Shown here in pieces: positions 1-8,002 of a stretch of 21,861 bases of DNA. The notes beneath the pieces are model-generated. The model did no database searches. It had not been told where the DNA came from and saw only the letters and a list, made by a program, of their open reading frames with translations. The stretch spans positions 1 through 21,861 of the forward strand of contig CADDZH010000092.1 of assembly GCA_902812455.1 (NCBI GenBank), in the 5' to 3' direction. The stretch comes from Chloroflexota bacterium. Lineage in GTDB: Bacteria > Chloroflexota > Ktedonobacteria > Ktedonobacterales > Ktedonobacteraceae. Made by a program: the position numbers and the translations under genes. Positions within the stretch are counted from its first letter, which is position 1; every line of letters begins with the position of its first letter.

Positions 1-73
1 ACCCCTTGCCCCTACAGAGACGATCCCGTTCCTCAATTACCTCGTTTGATCGGAAAAATTCATCAGGGACGAT

Positions 74-286
74 CTAGGCTGGCTGCAAGTAGGGGCTGCG
101 GGGGTCTACAGGGCCTTGCGTGACGACGCTGCTAGCAATCCTGGGGGTCGCCTTGCCTGCACGGCGGCCGGCGCCTGTCTCCTTAACGTTATAGCGGCCG
201 GCTTCTCCTCGATACCTGGCCTTTTCTTCGCCCTTGCCTGCGCCGGGCTGGTGCGTAGGCTTTTGCTGAAAGTGCGGCTTTGCCAT
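74..286 (-). CDS. Possible small basic protein, unknown
   Basis: A 70-codon ORF starting with ATG at 286, preceded by a good Shine-Dalgarno (GAGGAG, about 8 bases upstream). The product is hydrophilic, rich in Gly, Arg and Lys, and has no Cys, membrane segment or motif I recognise. Its last dozen residues are encoded by GC-rich, repeat-like sequence, so the 3' end may be eroded or acquired. It is separated from the hydrogenase genes by about 200 bases. The RBS is the only real support; it could equally be a chance ORF. Confidence 0.3.
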   Translation of the reverse strand: MAKPHFQQKPTHQPGAGKGEEKARYRGEAGRYNVKETGAGRRAGKATPRIASSVVTQGPVDPRSPYLQPA

Positions 287-357
287 TGTTTGCTCTCCTC
301 GTTACAGCTTAACGTCCATTACTTATGAACTTTCATAAAATATTCGGGGTCATGCGA

Positions 358-400
358 GGGCGCGATAAATCGGCGATGGGCACGATAAAGCGACCCCTAC
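358..400. repeat. Degenerate cgataaatcg-type repeat, two units
   Basis: Two adjacent imperfect units, gggcgcgataaatcggcgat (358-377) and one beginning gggcacgataaagcg and ending cccctac (378-400). The same family recurs as three units at 21665-21729, so copies sit near both ends of the window. They look like a short dispersed intergenic repeat rather than a mobile element with its own genes. Confidence 0.6.
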
Positions 401-493
401 ACGTATCCCCGATGAATTTGTTCATGTTCATCAGCCAGAAGAAAGATACGCTTAAATCCTCCTCTGGCCAGGGTTCCTGGACTATTACCGGCG

Positions 494-2290
494 CTACAAG
501 CTTATACCAAAAGTTGGTGAGTGGACTACCTGAAGCTCTTTCCCTTCACCCAGGTACATATGCACACCACATGGCAGGCAGGGATCAAAGCTGCGCACCG
601 CGCGCATGATGTCGATACCCTTGAAATTCTCTGGGCCGTTCTCCTCGAAGATGGGTGTGTTCTGCACAGCATCTTCATATGGGCCTGGCGTGCCATAGAA
701 GTCACGCACACTGGCATTCCACGGCGTTGGAGGATAAGGATGGTAGTTGGCAATTTTCCCATCCTCGATTACCAGGTGATGGGAGAGCACGCCGCGTACC
801 GCTTCATGGAAGCCGCATCCGATAGCCTCGCTCGGTACCGTGAAATCGTTCCACGTCCTGGTGTGGCCAGCGCGTACCTCATCTAACGCCTTATCGATAA
901 AGTGGAGCGCGCATGCAGCGGCGTATGCCTGGAAGTAGGTGCGTGCGCGGTTGCGCTCGATAGCATTGCTCCATTGCGGGATCTTCCATTCAAAGGTCAC
1001 CTCAGGCTTCGTCGCACTCTTGGGCAGCGTGATCTTGACGCTATGGCCGGTCGACTCGATTAAGCCCGGCAACTTGACCAGGCCGGCAAGGGCTGTCACC
1101 CACAAGCGTGGGAGCGGGCCGCCACCGGTATCCAGGGCCAGGTAATCGCCGGTGCGCTTGTCATACCAGCGCGGTGACATCACCCAGCTATAGTTCCCAT
1201 TGAAGTCGCGCTTCTGTGGTTTAGGGATCGTCGTCTGGTTCCAGGGATGGCGTTTGTCAACCGGGTTACCGAGCGGGTCGCGATCGACAAATGTGCGTTC
1301 GTTCTCCCAGTCCTCGTAATAGGAGCTGCCGAGTAGAATGCGAATGCCCAGGTTGATATCTACCAGGCTAGTTGTCACCAACTGCCCATCTACGAGGATG
1401 CCGGGGGTGACAAACATAGCCCGGCCCCACTGCTCCATCGTGCGATAATCGTAGTCGCACACATCCGGGTTCTGGAATGTGCCCCAGCAACCCATAAGTA
1501 TGCGCCGCTGGCCAACCTTCTCGTATCCAGGCATGGCCTGGTAGAAGAAGTCGAACAGGTCATCGTGCAATGGCACCATCTTCTTCATCCACTCAACATA
1601 CTTCATCAGTCGAACCAGGTAGTCGGTGAAGACCTGGATGGTGGCAACTGTGCCCACTCCACCGGGATAGAGGGTGGAAGGATGAACGTGACGGCCTTCC
1701 ATCAAGCAGAACTTCTCACGGGTGAGGCGGCTCATCTGCAAGCCTTCAAGGTAAAGCTCGCCGGTAAAGGGATTGCAGGCCCGCATGATGTCTCCAATAG
1801 TGCGGTAGCCATGAATATGGGCATGCGGGGCTTCGGTCTTATTGGCCTTCTCCAGCACGCCAGGATTGGTCTCTTTCACCATCTGCTCGCAATAGTCGAC
1901 GGCAACCAGGTTCTCCTGGAAGATGTTATGGTCGAACATGTACTCGGCGGCCTCGCCGAGGTTGAGGATCCACTCGCCCAGGGCCGGTGGCTTGACACCA
2001 TAGGCCATGTTCTGAGTATAGACCGAGCAGGTGGCGTGGTTGTCGCCGCAGATGCCACAGATGCGGCTGGTAATGAAGTGAGCATCTCGCGGATCTTTGC
2101 CCTTCATGAAGATGCTGTAGCCCCGGAAGATGGATGAGGTGCTATGGCACTCCACTACCTTGCGCTGCTTGAAGTCGATTTTGGTGTAAATGCCCAGGCT
2201 ACCTACAATTCGTGTGATGGGATCCCACGACATCTCTACGAGCTGTGGTGGCGGGGCTGGAGTCTCTTCTCGTCTCACTTGCGTCGCCAT
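494..2290 (-). CDS. hhyL: [NiFe]-hydrogenase large subunit, group 1h/5 type
   Basis: Catalytic subunit (598 residues) that carries the Ni-Fe(CN)2CO centre and oxidises H2. The N-terminal nickel-ligand motif RICGICGDNH gives Cys78 and Cys81, and the C-terminal motif DPCLPCGVH gives Cys571 and Cys574. Ordinary Cys occupies all four ligand positions, so this is not a NiFeSe enzyme despite the tRNA-Sec in the window. After His577 there is a 21-residue tail, the usual propeptide removed by a HyaD/HupD-type protease, for which 5570-6139 is the obvious candidate. The start at 2290 has AAGGAG about 8 bases upstream. It lies 60 bases downstream of its small subunit, in the same orientation. Group assignment rests on its partner's Cys-x-x-Asp signature. 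Family knowledge: such enzymes scavenge atmospheric H2 and feed the aerobic respiratory chain during starvation. No signal peptide is seen. Confidence 0.95.
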   Translation of the reverse strand: MATQVRREETPAPPPQLVEMSWDPITRIVGSLGIYTKIDFKQRKVVECHSTSSIFRGYSIFMKGKDPRDAHFITSRICGICGDNHATCSVYTQNMAYGVKPPALGEWILNLGEAAEYMFDHNIFQENLVAVDYCEQMVKETNPGVLEKANKTEAPHAHIHGYRTIGDIMRACNPFTGELYLEGLQMSRLTREKFCLMEGRHVHPSTLYPGGVGTVATIQVFTDYLVRLMKYVEWMKKMVPLHDDLFDFFYQAMPGYEKVGQRRILMGCWGTFQNPDVCDYDYRTMEQWGRAMFVTPGILVDGQLVTTSLVDINLGIRILLGSSYYEDWENERTFVDRDPLGNPVDKRHPWNQTTIPKPQKRDFNGNYSWVMSPRWYDKRTGDYLALDTGGGPLPRLWVTALAGLVKLPGLIESTGHSVKITLPKSATKPEVTFEWKIPQWSNAIERNRARTYFQAYAAACALHFIDKALDEVRAGHTRTWNDFTVPSEAIGCGFHEAVRGVLSHHLVIEDGKIANYHPYPPTPWNASVRDFYGTPGPYEDAVQNTPIFEENGPENFKGIDIMRAVRSFDPCLPCGVHMYLGEGKELQVVHSPTFGISL

Positions 2291-2350
2291 AAAACTGTCT
2301 CCTTCTATCTAAGCTAATAGAATAGAACTACTACGTACTGATGCCGTTGT

Positions 2351-3382
2351 TTACCATCGTGGCTGGTATCCTGTTGTCAGCTCCGTGCCCTTATGGCGCC
2401 AGGATGGCTCTTTGTTGTCTGTCTGGTTGGTCAGCTTGCGCAGGTTCCTGATAAGCGTACCGTAGGAAGTAATCAGGTTCGTCGATATCTTGGCTCCGGT
2501 AGGCTCATCCATAAATGGCATAAACTTGTCGGGAAATCCCGGCATCGTGCAGGCAATACAGATACCGCCTACATTGGGGCATCCACCGATACCTGCCATC
2601 CAACCGCGCTTCGTGACGTTGCATTGCACCACAGGGCCCCAGCATCCGAGCTTCACCAGGCACTTGGGCGAACCATACTCGGTCGCAAAATCACCTTGCT
2701 CGTAGTAACCGGCGCGATCACACCCTTCATGAACGGTTTTACCAAAGAGCCATGTTGGCCGCCCGGCCTCATCCAGCGGGATCATGGGGGCAAGTCCCAC
2801 GGCCTGGTAGAGCAGGTAGAGCACGGTCTCCATGAAGTTGTCCGGCTGCACAGGGCAGCCAGGTACATTGATAATGGGAATACCTGCCTTAGATTTCCAG
2901 TCCCAGCCAAGATAGTCCGCAAGGCCCATAGCACCCGTGGGGTTGCCCTGCATGGCATGGATACCGCCGTAGGTGGCGCAGGTCCCGGCGGCAATCACTG
3001 CCAGGGCTTTAGGTGCGAGACGATCAATCCATTCGGTTGTGGGAATGGGCTGGCCGGTCGCCGGATTGGTGCCGAGGGCCGCCCAGTAGCCCTCTTTCTT
3101 AATATTCTCGTTCGGAATCGAGCCTTCTACTACAAGAACAAAGGGGTCGAGTTCACCCCGCTCAGCTTTATACCACCAGGTCATAAAGCTATCGCCACCA
3201 AGCTCATAAGCGAGAACGGGGTTGTGGAGATAAACCTTGGGGAGTCCTGGGATGGCCCCCAGCAGAACATCTTCGATGCTGGGTTGCATAGCTGCGGTTA
3301 CCGATACCGTGTCCCCGTCACAGCCTAATCCAGCCGTGATCCAGACAATGTGGACTTCCACCTCGGGAGCTTTAGTCGCCAT
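2351..3382 (-). CDS. hhyS: [NiFe]-hydrogenase small subunit, group 1h/5 type
   Basis: Electron-transfer subunit of 343 residues carrying the Fe-S relay. The N-terminal proximal-cluster motif reads GLGCDGD: Cys21 is present, but the usual second Cys is Asp24. This 3-Cys/1-Asp ligation is the hallmark of the actinobacterial-type O2-insensitive hydrogenases (group 1h, formerly group 5). Further cluster motifs are GTCATYGG, PGCP, the His/Cys distal-cluster set (TVHEGCDRAG, KLGCWGPVVQCN) and GGCPNVGGICIACTMPGFPDK. There is no Tat twin-arginine leader and no C-terminal membrane anchor, so it is probably cytoplasmic or peripherally membrane-bound. The start has a strong AAGGAGG. About 660 bases of non-coding DNA lie upstream, so the hhySL pair is likely transcribed from its own promoter. 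Confidence 0.95.
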   Translation of the reverse strand: MATKAPEVEVHIVWITAGLGCDGDTVSVTAAMQPSIEDVLLGAIPGLPKVYLHNPVLAYELGGDSFMTWWYKAERGELDPFVLVVEGSIPNENIKKEGYWAALGTNPATGQPIPTTEWIDRLAPKALAVIAAGTCATYGGIHAMQGNPTGAMGLADYLGWDWKSKAGIPIINVPGCPVQPDNFMETVLYLLYQAVGLAPMIPLDEAGRPTWLFGKTVHEGCDRAGYYEQGDFATEYGSPKCLVKLGCWGPVVQCNVTKRGWMAGIGGCPNVGGICIACTMPGFPDKFMPFMDEPTGAKISTNLITSYGTLIRNLRKLTNQTDNKEPSWRHKGTELTTGYQPRW

Positions 3383-3487
3383 ACTGTACCTCCTTGAGCG
3401 CTAACCGATCGTGGTCTACTAAATACCTTACATGGGATGGTCGTAGTTGTATTGAACAGGGCGCACTAAAGGGACTACTGCTGCAGC

Positions 3488-3506
3488 GCGGTTAAGCAAC
3501 AACCGC
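3488..3506. promoter_or_regulatory. Inverted repeat upstream of hhyS
   Basis: GCGGTT, a 7-base spacer, then AACCGC: a perfect 6-bp inverted repeat about 105 bases upstream of the hhyS start. It is a plausible operator for a dimeric regulator. There is no second copy in the window to support it, so this is a weak call. Confidence 0.25.
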
Positions 3507-3695
3507 TTAGGTAAGCAAATGTAATTGGGGGAACACGTAGGGAGCTGTGGGCGCGGGAAATAGGGGTAGAAGAACAGCATCCTTACGTGCCTGGTCGAGC
3601 AATGACCAGTATTCTTAAGTTGTGTGAGTATCGTCCTTCTAGTCCCTCTTATAAGATCGATCCATTACGGGATACCTTCTGGCATCCCTATGGAT

Positions 3696-3721
3696 TACAT
3701 GTGCTACATAGGCTACATGTA
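3696..3721. promoter_or_regulatory. Clustered TACAT(GT) motifs
   Basis: TACATGT at 3696, TACATA at about 3705 and TACATGTA at 3714, roughly 9 bases apart. The outer two contain the palindrome ACATGT. They lie about 320 bases upstream of hhyS in non-coding DNA. Their function is unknown; a regulator-binding cluster is possible. Confidence 0.2.
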
Positions 3722-4044
3722 TGACAAAAAGGGGCAAAGTATCGAATACCCTAACCATTTCAAATACAAAGATGATAATAGACATTCACAGTCCAATCAG
3801 AGAATAGCACGGCCTGCCACGTTTTGCAAGTGAACAATGGATTTCAGATTTTCTTTAGAAGTCGAGAGAATAAGTACGTGCACAGGGAGCCACAATCAGA
3901 ACAAGGGCAAGTAATTCGTGCATTCATAACTATGAACTTATATATTTCATAAAAAACTTGGAACAAGCACACGCCGCTTCCGCCCATACGGCCTCTGATC
4001 CCTTCCCCATTCTCATGCAAAAAAGATGCCTACCCAAAGCTTAT

Positions 4045-4851
4045 TTACTGGATATCGAAATGAATAGGCGCAGCTACCTCATGCTTCAGGTGCTTCTGGC
4101 GATCCCTTGCTGAGACGAGTTGCCGCAGGCGCAGGCCATCCCAATGGCCAATTTCATACTCGCCTGCTGTCCAGTACATGGTCCAACAAGCATTAAGGCC
4201 CCGGTGTAGCATAGAAACTTCCTCAGCAGGTTCCGCACTTCCTTCACGCCACAATGTGAGTAAAAGGAAGCGGCGTAGCCCTGCGCTGCTGATATTCCAG
4301 CGCAAGAGTTGAGCGTGATCAGCTACGCGGCGCAACTCGCGCTCTGCATGTAGCAGCCGCCAGAGATGTTCAGGGCTAGCGGCCTCAACTAGCGCGGTAA
4401 TTGCATAGATGCTGCTGGTGCTCGGATCTATAACGCGCCTTCCCAGGGTTCTGGCCGGCTGCTGCTCCGGTAATGGCAATTGAGGAGTCTCAGGATGGGC
4501 TTCACGCCAGAGCTGATCGCGAGGCTTCACCAGAGTAGCCAGTGATAATCCATCCCATGTCCCCTCTTCGGCTGTAGTCGGTATCCAGCGCATGCTCCAG
4601 AAAGATGTCGACCAGCGAGTGAACATCCACATAAACTTTTCATGAGCGCTCGAACTCATGAAATTGAACATCGTCTGCCTGTTTTCCCATACAGTAAAGG
4701 TCATGAACTCGGTGGGGCTAGCAATAGAGCTGACATAACGAATGAGGCCAGGTGTCTCTGCCAACTGCTCCCTGATATATCGCCGTGCTCGCAGCATCGG
4801 GAGGGCAAAGCGTGAATTGCGCAGCTTGTTACGAGTCGTGACAGCCAGCAT
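4045..4851 (-). CDS. Duplicated ferredoxin-fold (ABM-like) protein
   Basis: A protein of 268 residues built from two similar halves. Each half contains a stretch resembling dimeric alpha-beta-barrel monooxygenase-like proteins: ARRYIREQLAETPGLIRYVS followed by FMTFTVWENRQTMFNFM, and later LLRWNISSAGLRRFLLLTLW. Each half ends in a similar sequence (GTWDGLSLATLV and GHWDGLRLRQLV), which supports an internal duplication. The ATG at 4851 is chosen because it has AGGGAG about 7 bases upstream; an upstream in-frame ATG would overlap the preceding gene. That preceding gene stops at 4859, giving operon-like spacing. It sits between the hydrogenase accessory genes and hhySL, but no specific hydrogenase role is recognisable. 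The haem- or quinone-related roles of ABM proteins are only a suggestion. Confidence 0.75.
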   Translation of the reverse strand: MLAVTTRNKLRNSRFALPMLRARRYIREQLAETPGLIRYVSSIASPTEFMTFTVWENRQTMFNFMSSSAHEKFMWMFTRWSTSFWSMRWIPTTAEEGTWDGLSLATLVKPRDQLWREAHPETPQLPLPEQQPARTLGRRVIDPSTSSIYAITALVEAASPEHLWRLLHAERELRRVADHAQLLRWNISSAGLRRFLLLTLWREGSAEPAEEVSMLHRGLNACWTMYWTAGEYEIGHWDGLRLRQLVSARDRQKHLKHEVAAPIHFDIQ

Positions 4852-4858
4852 ACGCTCC

Positions 4859-5209
4859 CTACTCTCCAGGTGGTATGAAATCGAGGAAGCGTTGCAGTTC
4901 AGCAACCATACTATTGCCATCTCCACAGTTGCATCCATCTCCCTCCTGCGCGTTCAGCAGCCGGATCATTACCGAGACTATCAGGGCCTGGGCTTGCTCG
5001 ATTGCCTCGCGCAGTTCTACCGTCTGTGAAGACCAATCTGGCATGAGTTGCACGTCACCTAGAAAGGACGTTGCGATCATCAACCGGCCTGGTAGCTCGC
5101 CCATTTCCCGCGTATAAAACTCGATCAGTGGCGTCAGGGGAACTAGGCGTGCCTCTGCCGCTGCTCCAACCCCCTGCTGGTACCAGGTAATATTTTCAAT
5201 GAACTCCAT
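4859..5209 (-). CDS. Conserved-context hypothetical protein
   Basis: A protein of 116 residues if it starts at the ATG at 5209; an in-frame ATG at 5239 would add 10 residues. The later start is preferred because AAGGAAGG lies upstream of it. The sequence is mostly helical in character, acidic towards the C-terminus, and contains a short Cys-x-Cys in GDGCNCGDGNS that could bind metal. No family is recognised. It lies 7 bases before the following gene in the same direction and inside the hydrogenase locus, so a role in hydrogenase assembly or electron transfer is possible but unsupported by sequence. Confidence 0.6.
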   Translation of the reverse strand: MEFIENITWYQQGVGAAAEARLVPLTPLIEFYTREMGELPGRLMIATSFLGDVQLMPDWSSQTVELREAIEQAQALIVSVMIRLLNAQEGDGCNCGDGNSMVAELQRFLDFIPPGE

Positions 5210-5327
5210 CGTAGCCCGCCTTCCTTCTGAAGCAAACATATTGGTCGCTGTGCGTGCATATGCATTTGAACTTTTTTGCCCGCATTATGTGCCTTTTTAA
5301 TATCTACAGTAGCCTTTTTCCAGGAGC

Positions 5328-5543
5328 TCACCAGTTCCTCATCATCGCCGCACATTCAACACAAAGGATAATAATCATCTGGCTGAAGCACTCGCATGCC
5401 TCGCGCAGATGCTCATTACACACCGCTATTTTACAAGTAGCACACCTGGCCGTTACCCTGCCCCTGCAGAAGTAGCATTTTGTCAGGTCTACCACGGGCT
5501 TCTCCTCTACCGGCCTATGCCTCCAAGTAACTGGCCTCTCCAT
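5328..5543 (-). CDS. Small Cys-rich zinc-finger-like protein
   Basis: A 71-residue protein with ten Cys: pairs C23/C26, C34/C37, C61/C64, plus C42-x2-H45 and C50-x-C52. The order CxxC-CxxC-C-xx-H resembles a B-box or treble-clef zinc-binding fold. HypA-type proteins of similar size also use two CxxC pairs, but the nickel-binding N-terminal MHE sequence of HypA is absent. It lies 26 bases downstream of a maturation protease gene in the same direction. The natural stop is a TGA after Trp71. A metal-binding accessory or assembly role is inferred from context only. Confidence 0.7.
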   Translation of the reverse strand: MERPVTWRHRPVEEKPVVDLTKCYFCRGRVTARCATCKIAVCNEHLREACECFSQMIIILCVECAAMMRNW

Positions 5544-5569
5544 TACTGCTCACATCCCCTTTCGTGCCG

Positions 5570-6139
5570 CTAGCTCAGAGGCGACACCTTGCACTCAGTA
5601 AGCTGGCGAATCTCGTTGATCAGGCGCTCAACGCTTAATGCCACCGCAGCCTGGACCGGCGCGCTAAGGCCAAGGATGAGATCATCACACGTCGTTGGCT
5701 GGCAACCTAGCATGTAGACGGATGGGGGAAGCACACCCAGGGCCTTCGCCAGGATCAGCGCTCGCGAGGGCGTAGTCATATGCATATCGGCCAGGAAGTC
5801 CTGGCGCTGCTCAAAGGGCCACTGGGCGAGGTCTGGCACCTCCGGCTCCAGCAGGTAGATCGTCCCAGGAGCGCCACCACGATCTACAGCATCCACGATC
5901 ACCAGCACATCGTACCCATCGAGCAATTCCTGTACCAGGCTGATCCCGCCGATGCCTACTTCGACTACGTTGACAGTAGGAGGAAGGTCTGGCCGTTGGG
6001 ACAACTGCTGGACTACCACGATGCCGAAACCATCATCGCCGCGCAGCACATTGCCAACCCCTGCGACCAGCACACGGCGCTCGTTACCTGGCTTTCCAGT
6101 AGGCTGATATATTGTCGTAAGCTGCTTCTCAGTATTCAT
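5570..6139 (-). CDS. Hydrogenase maturation protease (HyaD/HupD/HycI family)
   Basis: A 189-residue endopeptidase predicted to clip the C-terminal tail of a [NiFe]-hydrogenase large subunit after nickel insertion. The family glycine motif GVGNVLRGDDGFG (residues 28-39) carries the metal-sensing acidic residue (Asp36). The second ligand, Asp83, lies in IVDAVDRGGAPG, and the likely third, His120, precedes MTTPS. All three are intact, unlike in the paralogue at 7447-8001. The ATG at 6139 is preferred because it starts just after the stop of the upstream Rieske-like gene (6144). Upstream ATGs at 6172 and 6202 are possible but would overlap that gene. It may serve one or both large subunits in this locus. 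Confidence 0.9.
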   Translation of the reverse strand: MNTEKQLTTIYQPTGKPGNERRVLVAGVGNVLRGDDGFGIVVVQQLSQRPDLPPTVNVVEVGIGGISLVQELLDGYDVLVIVDAVDRGGAPGTIYLLEPEVPDLAQWPFEQRQDFLADMHMTTPSRALILAKALGVLPPSVYMLGCQPTTCDDLILGLSAPVQAAVALSVERLINEIRQLTECKVSPLS

Positions 6140-6143
6140 CAGC

Positions 6144-6902
6144 CTACTGCCCCTCACTCGCTTTTCTTGCATGTAGAGGTACCTGCTCAACACTGAGCGC
6201 AAGCTGGATCATTCCATCACGAAGCGCGACCGGTATCACCATCAAATGCCCGCTGCCGCCATCCAGCCGCTTGCCTGTACGCACATCGTAGCGGCAGTTG
6301 TGCCAGGGGCAAAGAAGGGTGTAGCCCTCGAGCTTGCCGGCATCAAGCGGTAGAATTGAGCCTGGACAGGCATTGCGATAGGCATAGACTTCTCCATCCA
6401 GATTGCAGAGCAGTATACGCGCCCCTTCAACCTCAACTCCCTTCAAGGTGCCAGCAGGAAGCGACTCAAGCGGCATGACCTCGGTGTAGACTGGATGTTT
6501 CACTTTGCGGATCATGGGGCTCACCTGTTGCAGCGGAATAAAGCTCCCGGAACGGGCAGGAGCCTTCACCGGCTCGTGCATCTCCACGGAACGGAAACCA
6601 GGGATATTCCCGGCTTTCACCTGCTCATGGGATTCAGGTGGCATCAACTCATAGAGGGTCAGTAGCAGCCGGACGGAGGGTTCTTGCAACGCCTGATCGA
6701 GCAGCGCTGGATTCTGAGTCTGGAGCACTTCGACCAACCTTTGGAGGCCCTGCCGGTGGAGGGCATCGACGAGGCTAAGCATCTCCATTACCTGCTGGCG
6801 CAGCGGGATATTTGGATGCTCCTCAAAAGCCTGGACCAGTTGATCCAGTCGCTGGGCGACCTGTTCAAGGGTTTCTTGATCTGTTAACGCTTGATCTGCC
6901 AC
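6144..6902 (-). CDS. NifU-like/Rieske-type Fe-S protein (HhyE/HucE-like)
   Basis: A two-part protein of 252 residues. The N-terminal helical part (about 1-100) ends in RLLLTLYELMPPE, reminiscent of NifU-domain proteins. Residues about 137-240 form a Rieske-like ferredoxin domain with CPG at 179-181 and CPWHNC at 198-203. A canonical Rieske centre needs Cys-x-His plus Cys-x-x-His; here the first His is Gly181, while Cys203 is an extra candidate ligand. Related Fe-S proteins encoded with Huc and Hhy in mycobacteria are thought to pass electrons from hydrogenase to the quinone pool, so the same role is inferred. The GTG at 6902 with AAGGA upstream is chosen over a TTG at 6938. It overlaps no neighbour and lies 4 bases before the protease gene. 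Confidence 0.8.
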   Translation of the reverse strand: MADQALTDQETLEQVAQRLDQLVQAFEEHPNIPLRQQVMEMLSLVDALHRQGLQRLVEVLQTQNPALLDQALQEPSVRLLLTLYELMPPESHEQVKAGNIPGFRSVEMHEPVKAPARSGSFIPLQQVSPMIRKVKHPVYTEVMPLESLPAGTLKGVEVEGARILLCNLDGEVYAYRNACPGSILPLDAGKLEGYTLLCPWHNCRYDVRTGKRLDGGSGHLMVIPVALRDGMIQLALSVEQVPLHARKASEGQ

Positions 6903-6977
6903 GATCTGTTTCCTTACGAGGAGTCCTGGCACCCACAAGGGATGCCACTACATGCGCATACGGCGATAGACATTCTG

Positions 6978-7370
6978 CTACGTCGTGCTGCAATGAATAC
7001 ATTTGTCGCGCGGAATATCCTTGCAATGCGGGCAGTTGGGGCCACATTCACCATGAGCCTGGCCGGTAAGGCCGGCAAACTCGTCGGCAAAGCGACGCGC
7101 TCCCTCTCTGGCGCCGAATGGAGTGAAAGCATAGCGAGGTGGGAGGATATCAGCCTCACGCACCAGGTAGCCATCAACAACCATGCGCTCCATTTCTCTA
7201 GAAAGCAACTCTTCATCAGCAGGCAGAAAGGTCTGGAGGTCGCGAACAGTGACGCTATCGCCAAAGCCCTCCCCCCGGTACCAGTACATGACCTGCAAGA
7301 TCTCGTCGCGCCAGTAAAGCTCATCAAGCGGCTGCGCCTGTCCTATCTGATCGTTTGGTTGCTCCATCAT
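6978..7370 (-). CDS. Winged-helix-like protein with C-terminal Cys cluster
   Basis: A 130-residue protein. Residues about 15-90 look like a winged helix (DEILQVMYWYRGEG, then TVRDLQTFLPADEELLSREM and GYLVREA). The C-terminus carries a metal-binding cluster, ECGPNCPHCKDIPRDKCIHC, with Cys and His pairs suited to zinc or an Fe-S cluster. The start at 7370 has GGAGG upstream. It is encoded between the protease paralogue (7447) and the Rieske-like gene and reads in the same direction. It could be a hydrogenase-specific regulator or an assembly factor; the Cys cluster makes redox or metal sensing plausible. No gene symbol can be given. Confidence 0.75.
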   Translation of the reverse strand: MMEQPNDQIGQAQPLDELYWRDEILQVMYWYRGEGFGDSVTVRDLQTFLPADEELLSREMERMVVDGYLVREADILPPRYAFTPFGAREGARRFADEFAGLTGQAHGECGPNCPHCKDIPRDKCIHCSTT

Positions 7371-7446
7371 GATGCCTCCACCTCATACGTGTCGTATATG
7401 CATACGTTTCATTATAAAAGAAAAGAGAGAATTATTCCTCGCCTGC

Positions 7447-8001
7447 TCAATCTTTCTCTAAGGAAAGATAGGAGCCAGGATTCCAGGCCATGGATGGGCT
7501 GGTTGAAAGTTCGTCCAACGGGGCCAGCGCTGCCCGTTGTACTGCTTTGATCAACGGAATGATGGCCGCCTGCACAGGTTCACTGAATCCCAGACCCCAG
7601 CCTTCATCAAGCGGCTCGACTTCTACCACTACTACGTCAGGCGGCCAGATACCGAAAAAGCCGCCAACGATCAGCAAGTTGTCCAGGCTGATCACGCCTG
7701 TAACTGCCTCAGCGACCCGCGCCTGGATTTCTTCGGGATCGGGCAGGCGTCCATCCCAGCGGTAGCAGTAGACCTGCCCCGGCTGGCGCCCGCGCCCGAC
7801 GGCACCAAACAGGATCACGCGGTCATAAGGCGGGGCCTCGCGAAAGCGATGAACCGCAGCGATAGGGCCGCCGAGGCTAAGATCATCGATCTCAACCTCT
7901 GCTGGCCATTCCAAGCGCTGGAGTTCAGGCAGGATGGCCGGTCCCACCGACAAGTCGCGCAAGTTGGTATAGCCGACGCTGCCAATAAACAGACGCTTCA
8001 C
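7447..8001 (-). CDS. Degenerate hydrogenase maturation protease paralogue
   Basis: A protein of 184 residues if it starts at GTG 8001, which overlaps the large-subunit stop region and has GAGG 7 bases upstream. The fold aligns end to end with the maturation protease at 5570-6139: LFIGSVGYTNLRDLSVGP with GVGNVLRGDDGFG, VILFGAVGRGRQPG with VIVDAVDRGGAPG, and GIWPPDVVVVEVEP with GVLPPSVYMLGCQP. The metal-recognition residues are lost: the acidic residue of the first motif is Leu17, the second Asp is Gly66, and the His position is Ser-like. It is therefore probably not a peptidase. A chaperone or sorting role for the adjacent large subunit is an inference. Confidence 0.8.
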   Translation of the reverse strand: MKRLFIGSVGYTNLRDLSVGPAILPELQRLEWPAEVEIDDLSLGGPIAAVHRFREAPPYDRVILFGAVGRGRQPGQVYCYRWDGRLPDPEEIQARVAEAVTGVISLDNLLIVGGFFGIWPPDVVVVEVEPLDEGWGLGFSEPVQAAIIPLIKAVQRAALAPLDELSTSPSMAWNPGSYLSLEKD

Positions 8002-8002
8002 A

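Larger units (their letters stand above)
1..493. other. Gene-poor left edge
   Basis: This stretch lies downstream of the hydrogenase large-subunit gene. It holds one weak small-ORF candidate (74-286, minus) and a cgataaatcg-type repeat (358-400). I see no convincing terminator hairpin directly after the stop codon at 494, no RNA gene and no recognisable protein homology. Confidence 0.5.
3383..4044. other. Intergenic region upstream of hhySL
   Basis: About 660 bases without a supportable gene. A 69-codon plus-strand ORF here (3624-3833) has no ribosome-binding site and no family features. The region presumably holds the promoter of hhyS. I see an inverted repeat at 3488-3506 and clustered TACAT motifs at 3696-3721, but no strong minus-strand sigma-70 pair. 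Confidence 0.5.

Noticed and set aside
3624..3833. 69-codon plus-strand ORF in the hhyS upstream region
   Set aside because: No Shine-Dalgarno, AT-rich composition, no motifs; likely chance.
5328..5330. TGA at the end of the small Cys-rich protein as a Sec codon
   Set aside because: Readthrough adds only seven residues before TAG and no conserved sequence, so it is a normal stop.
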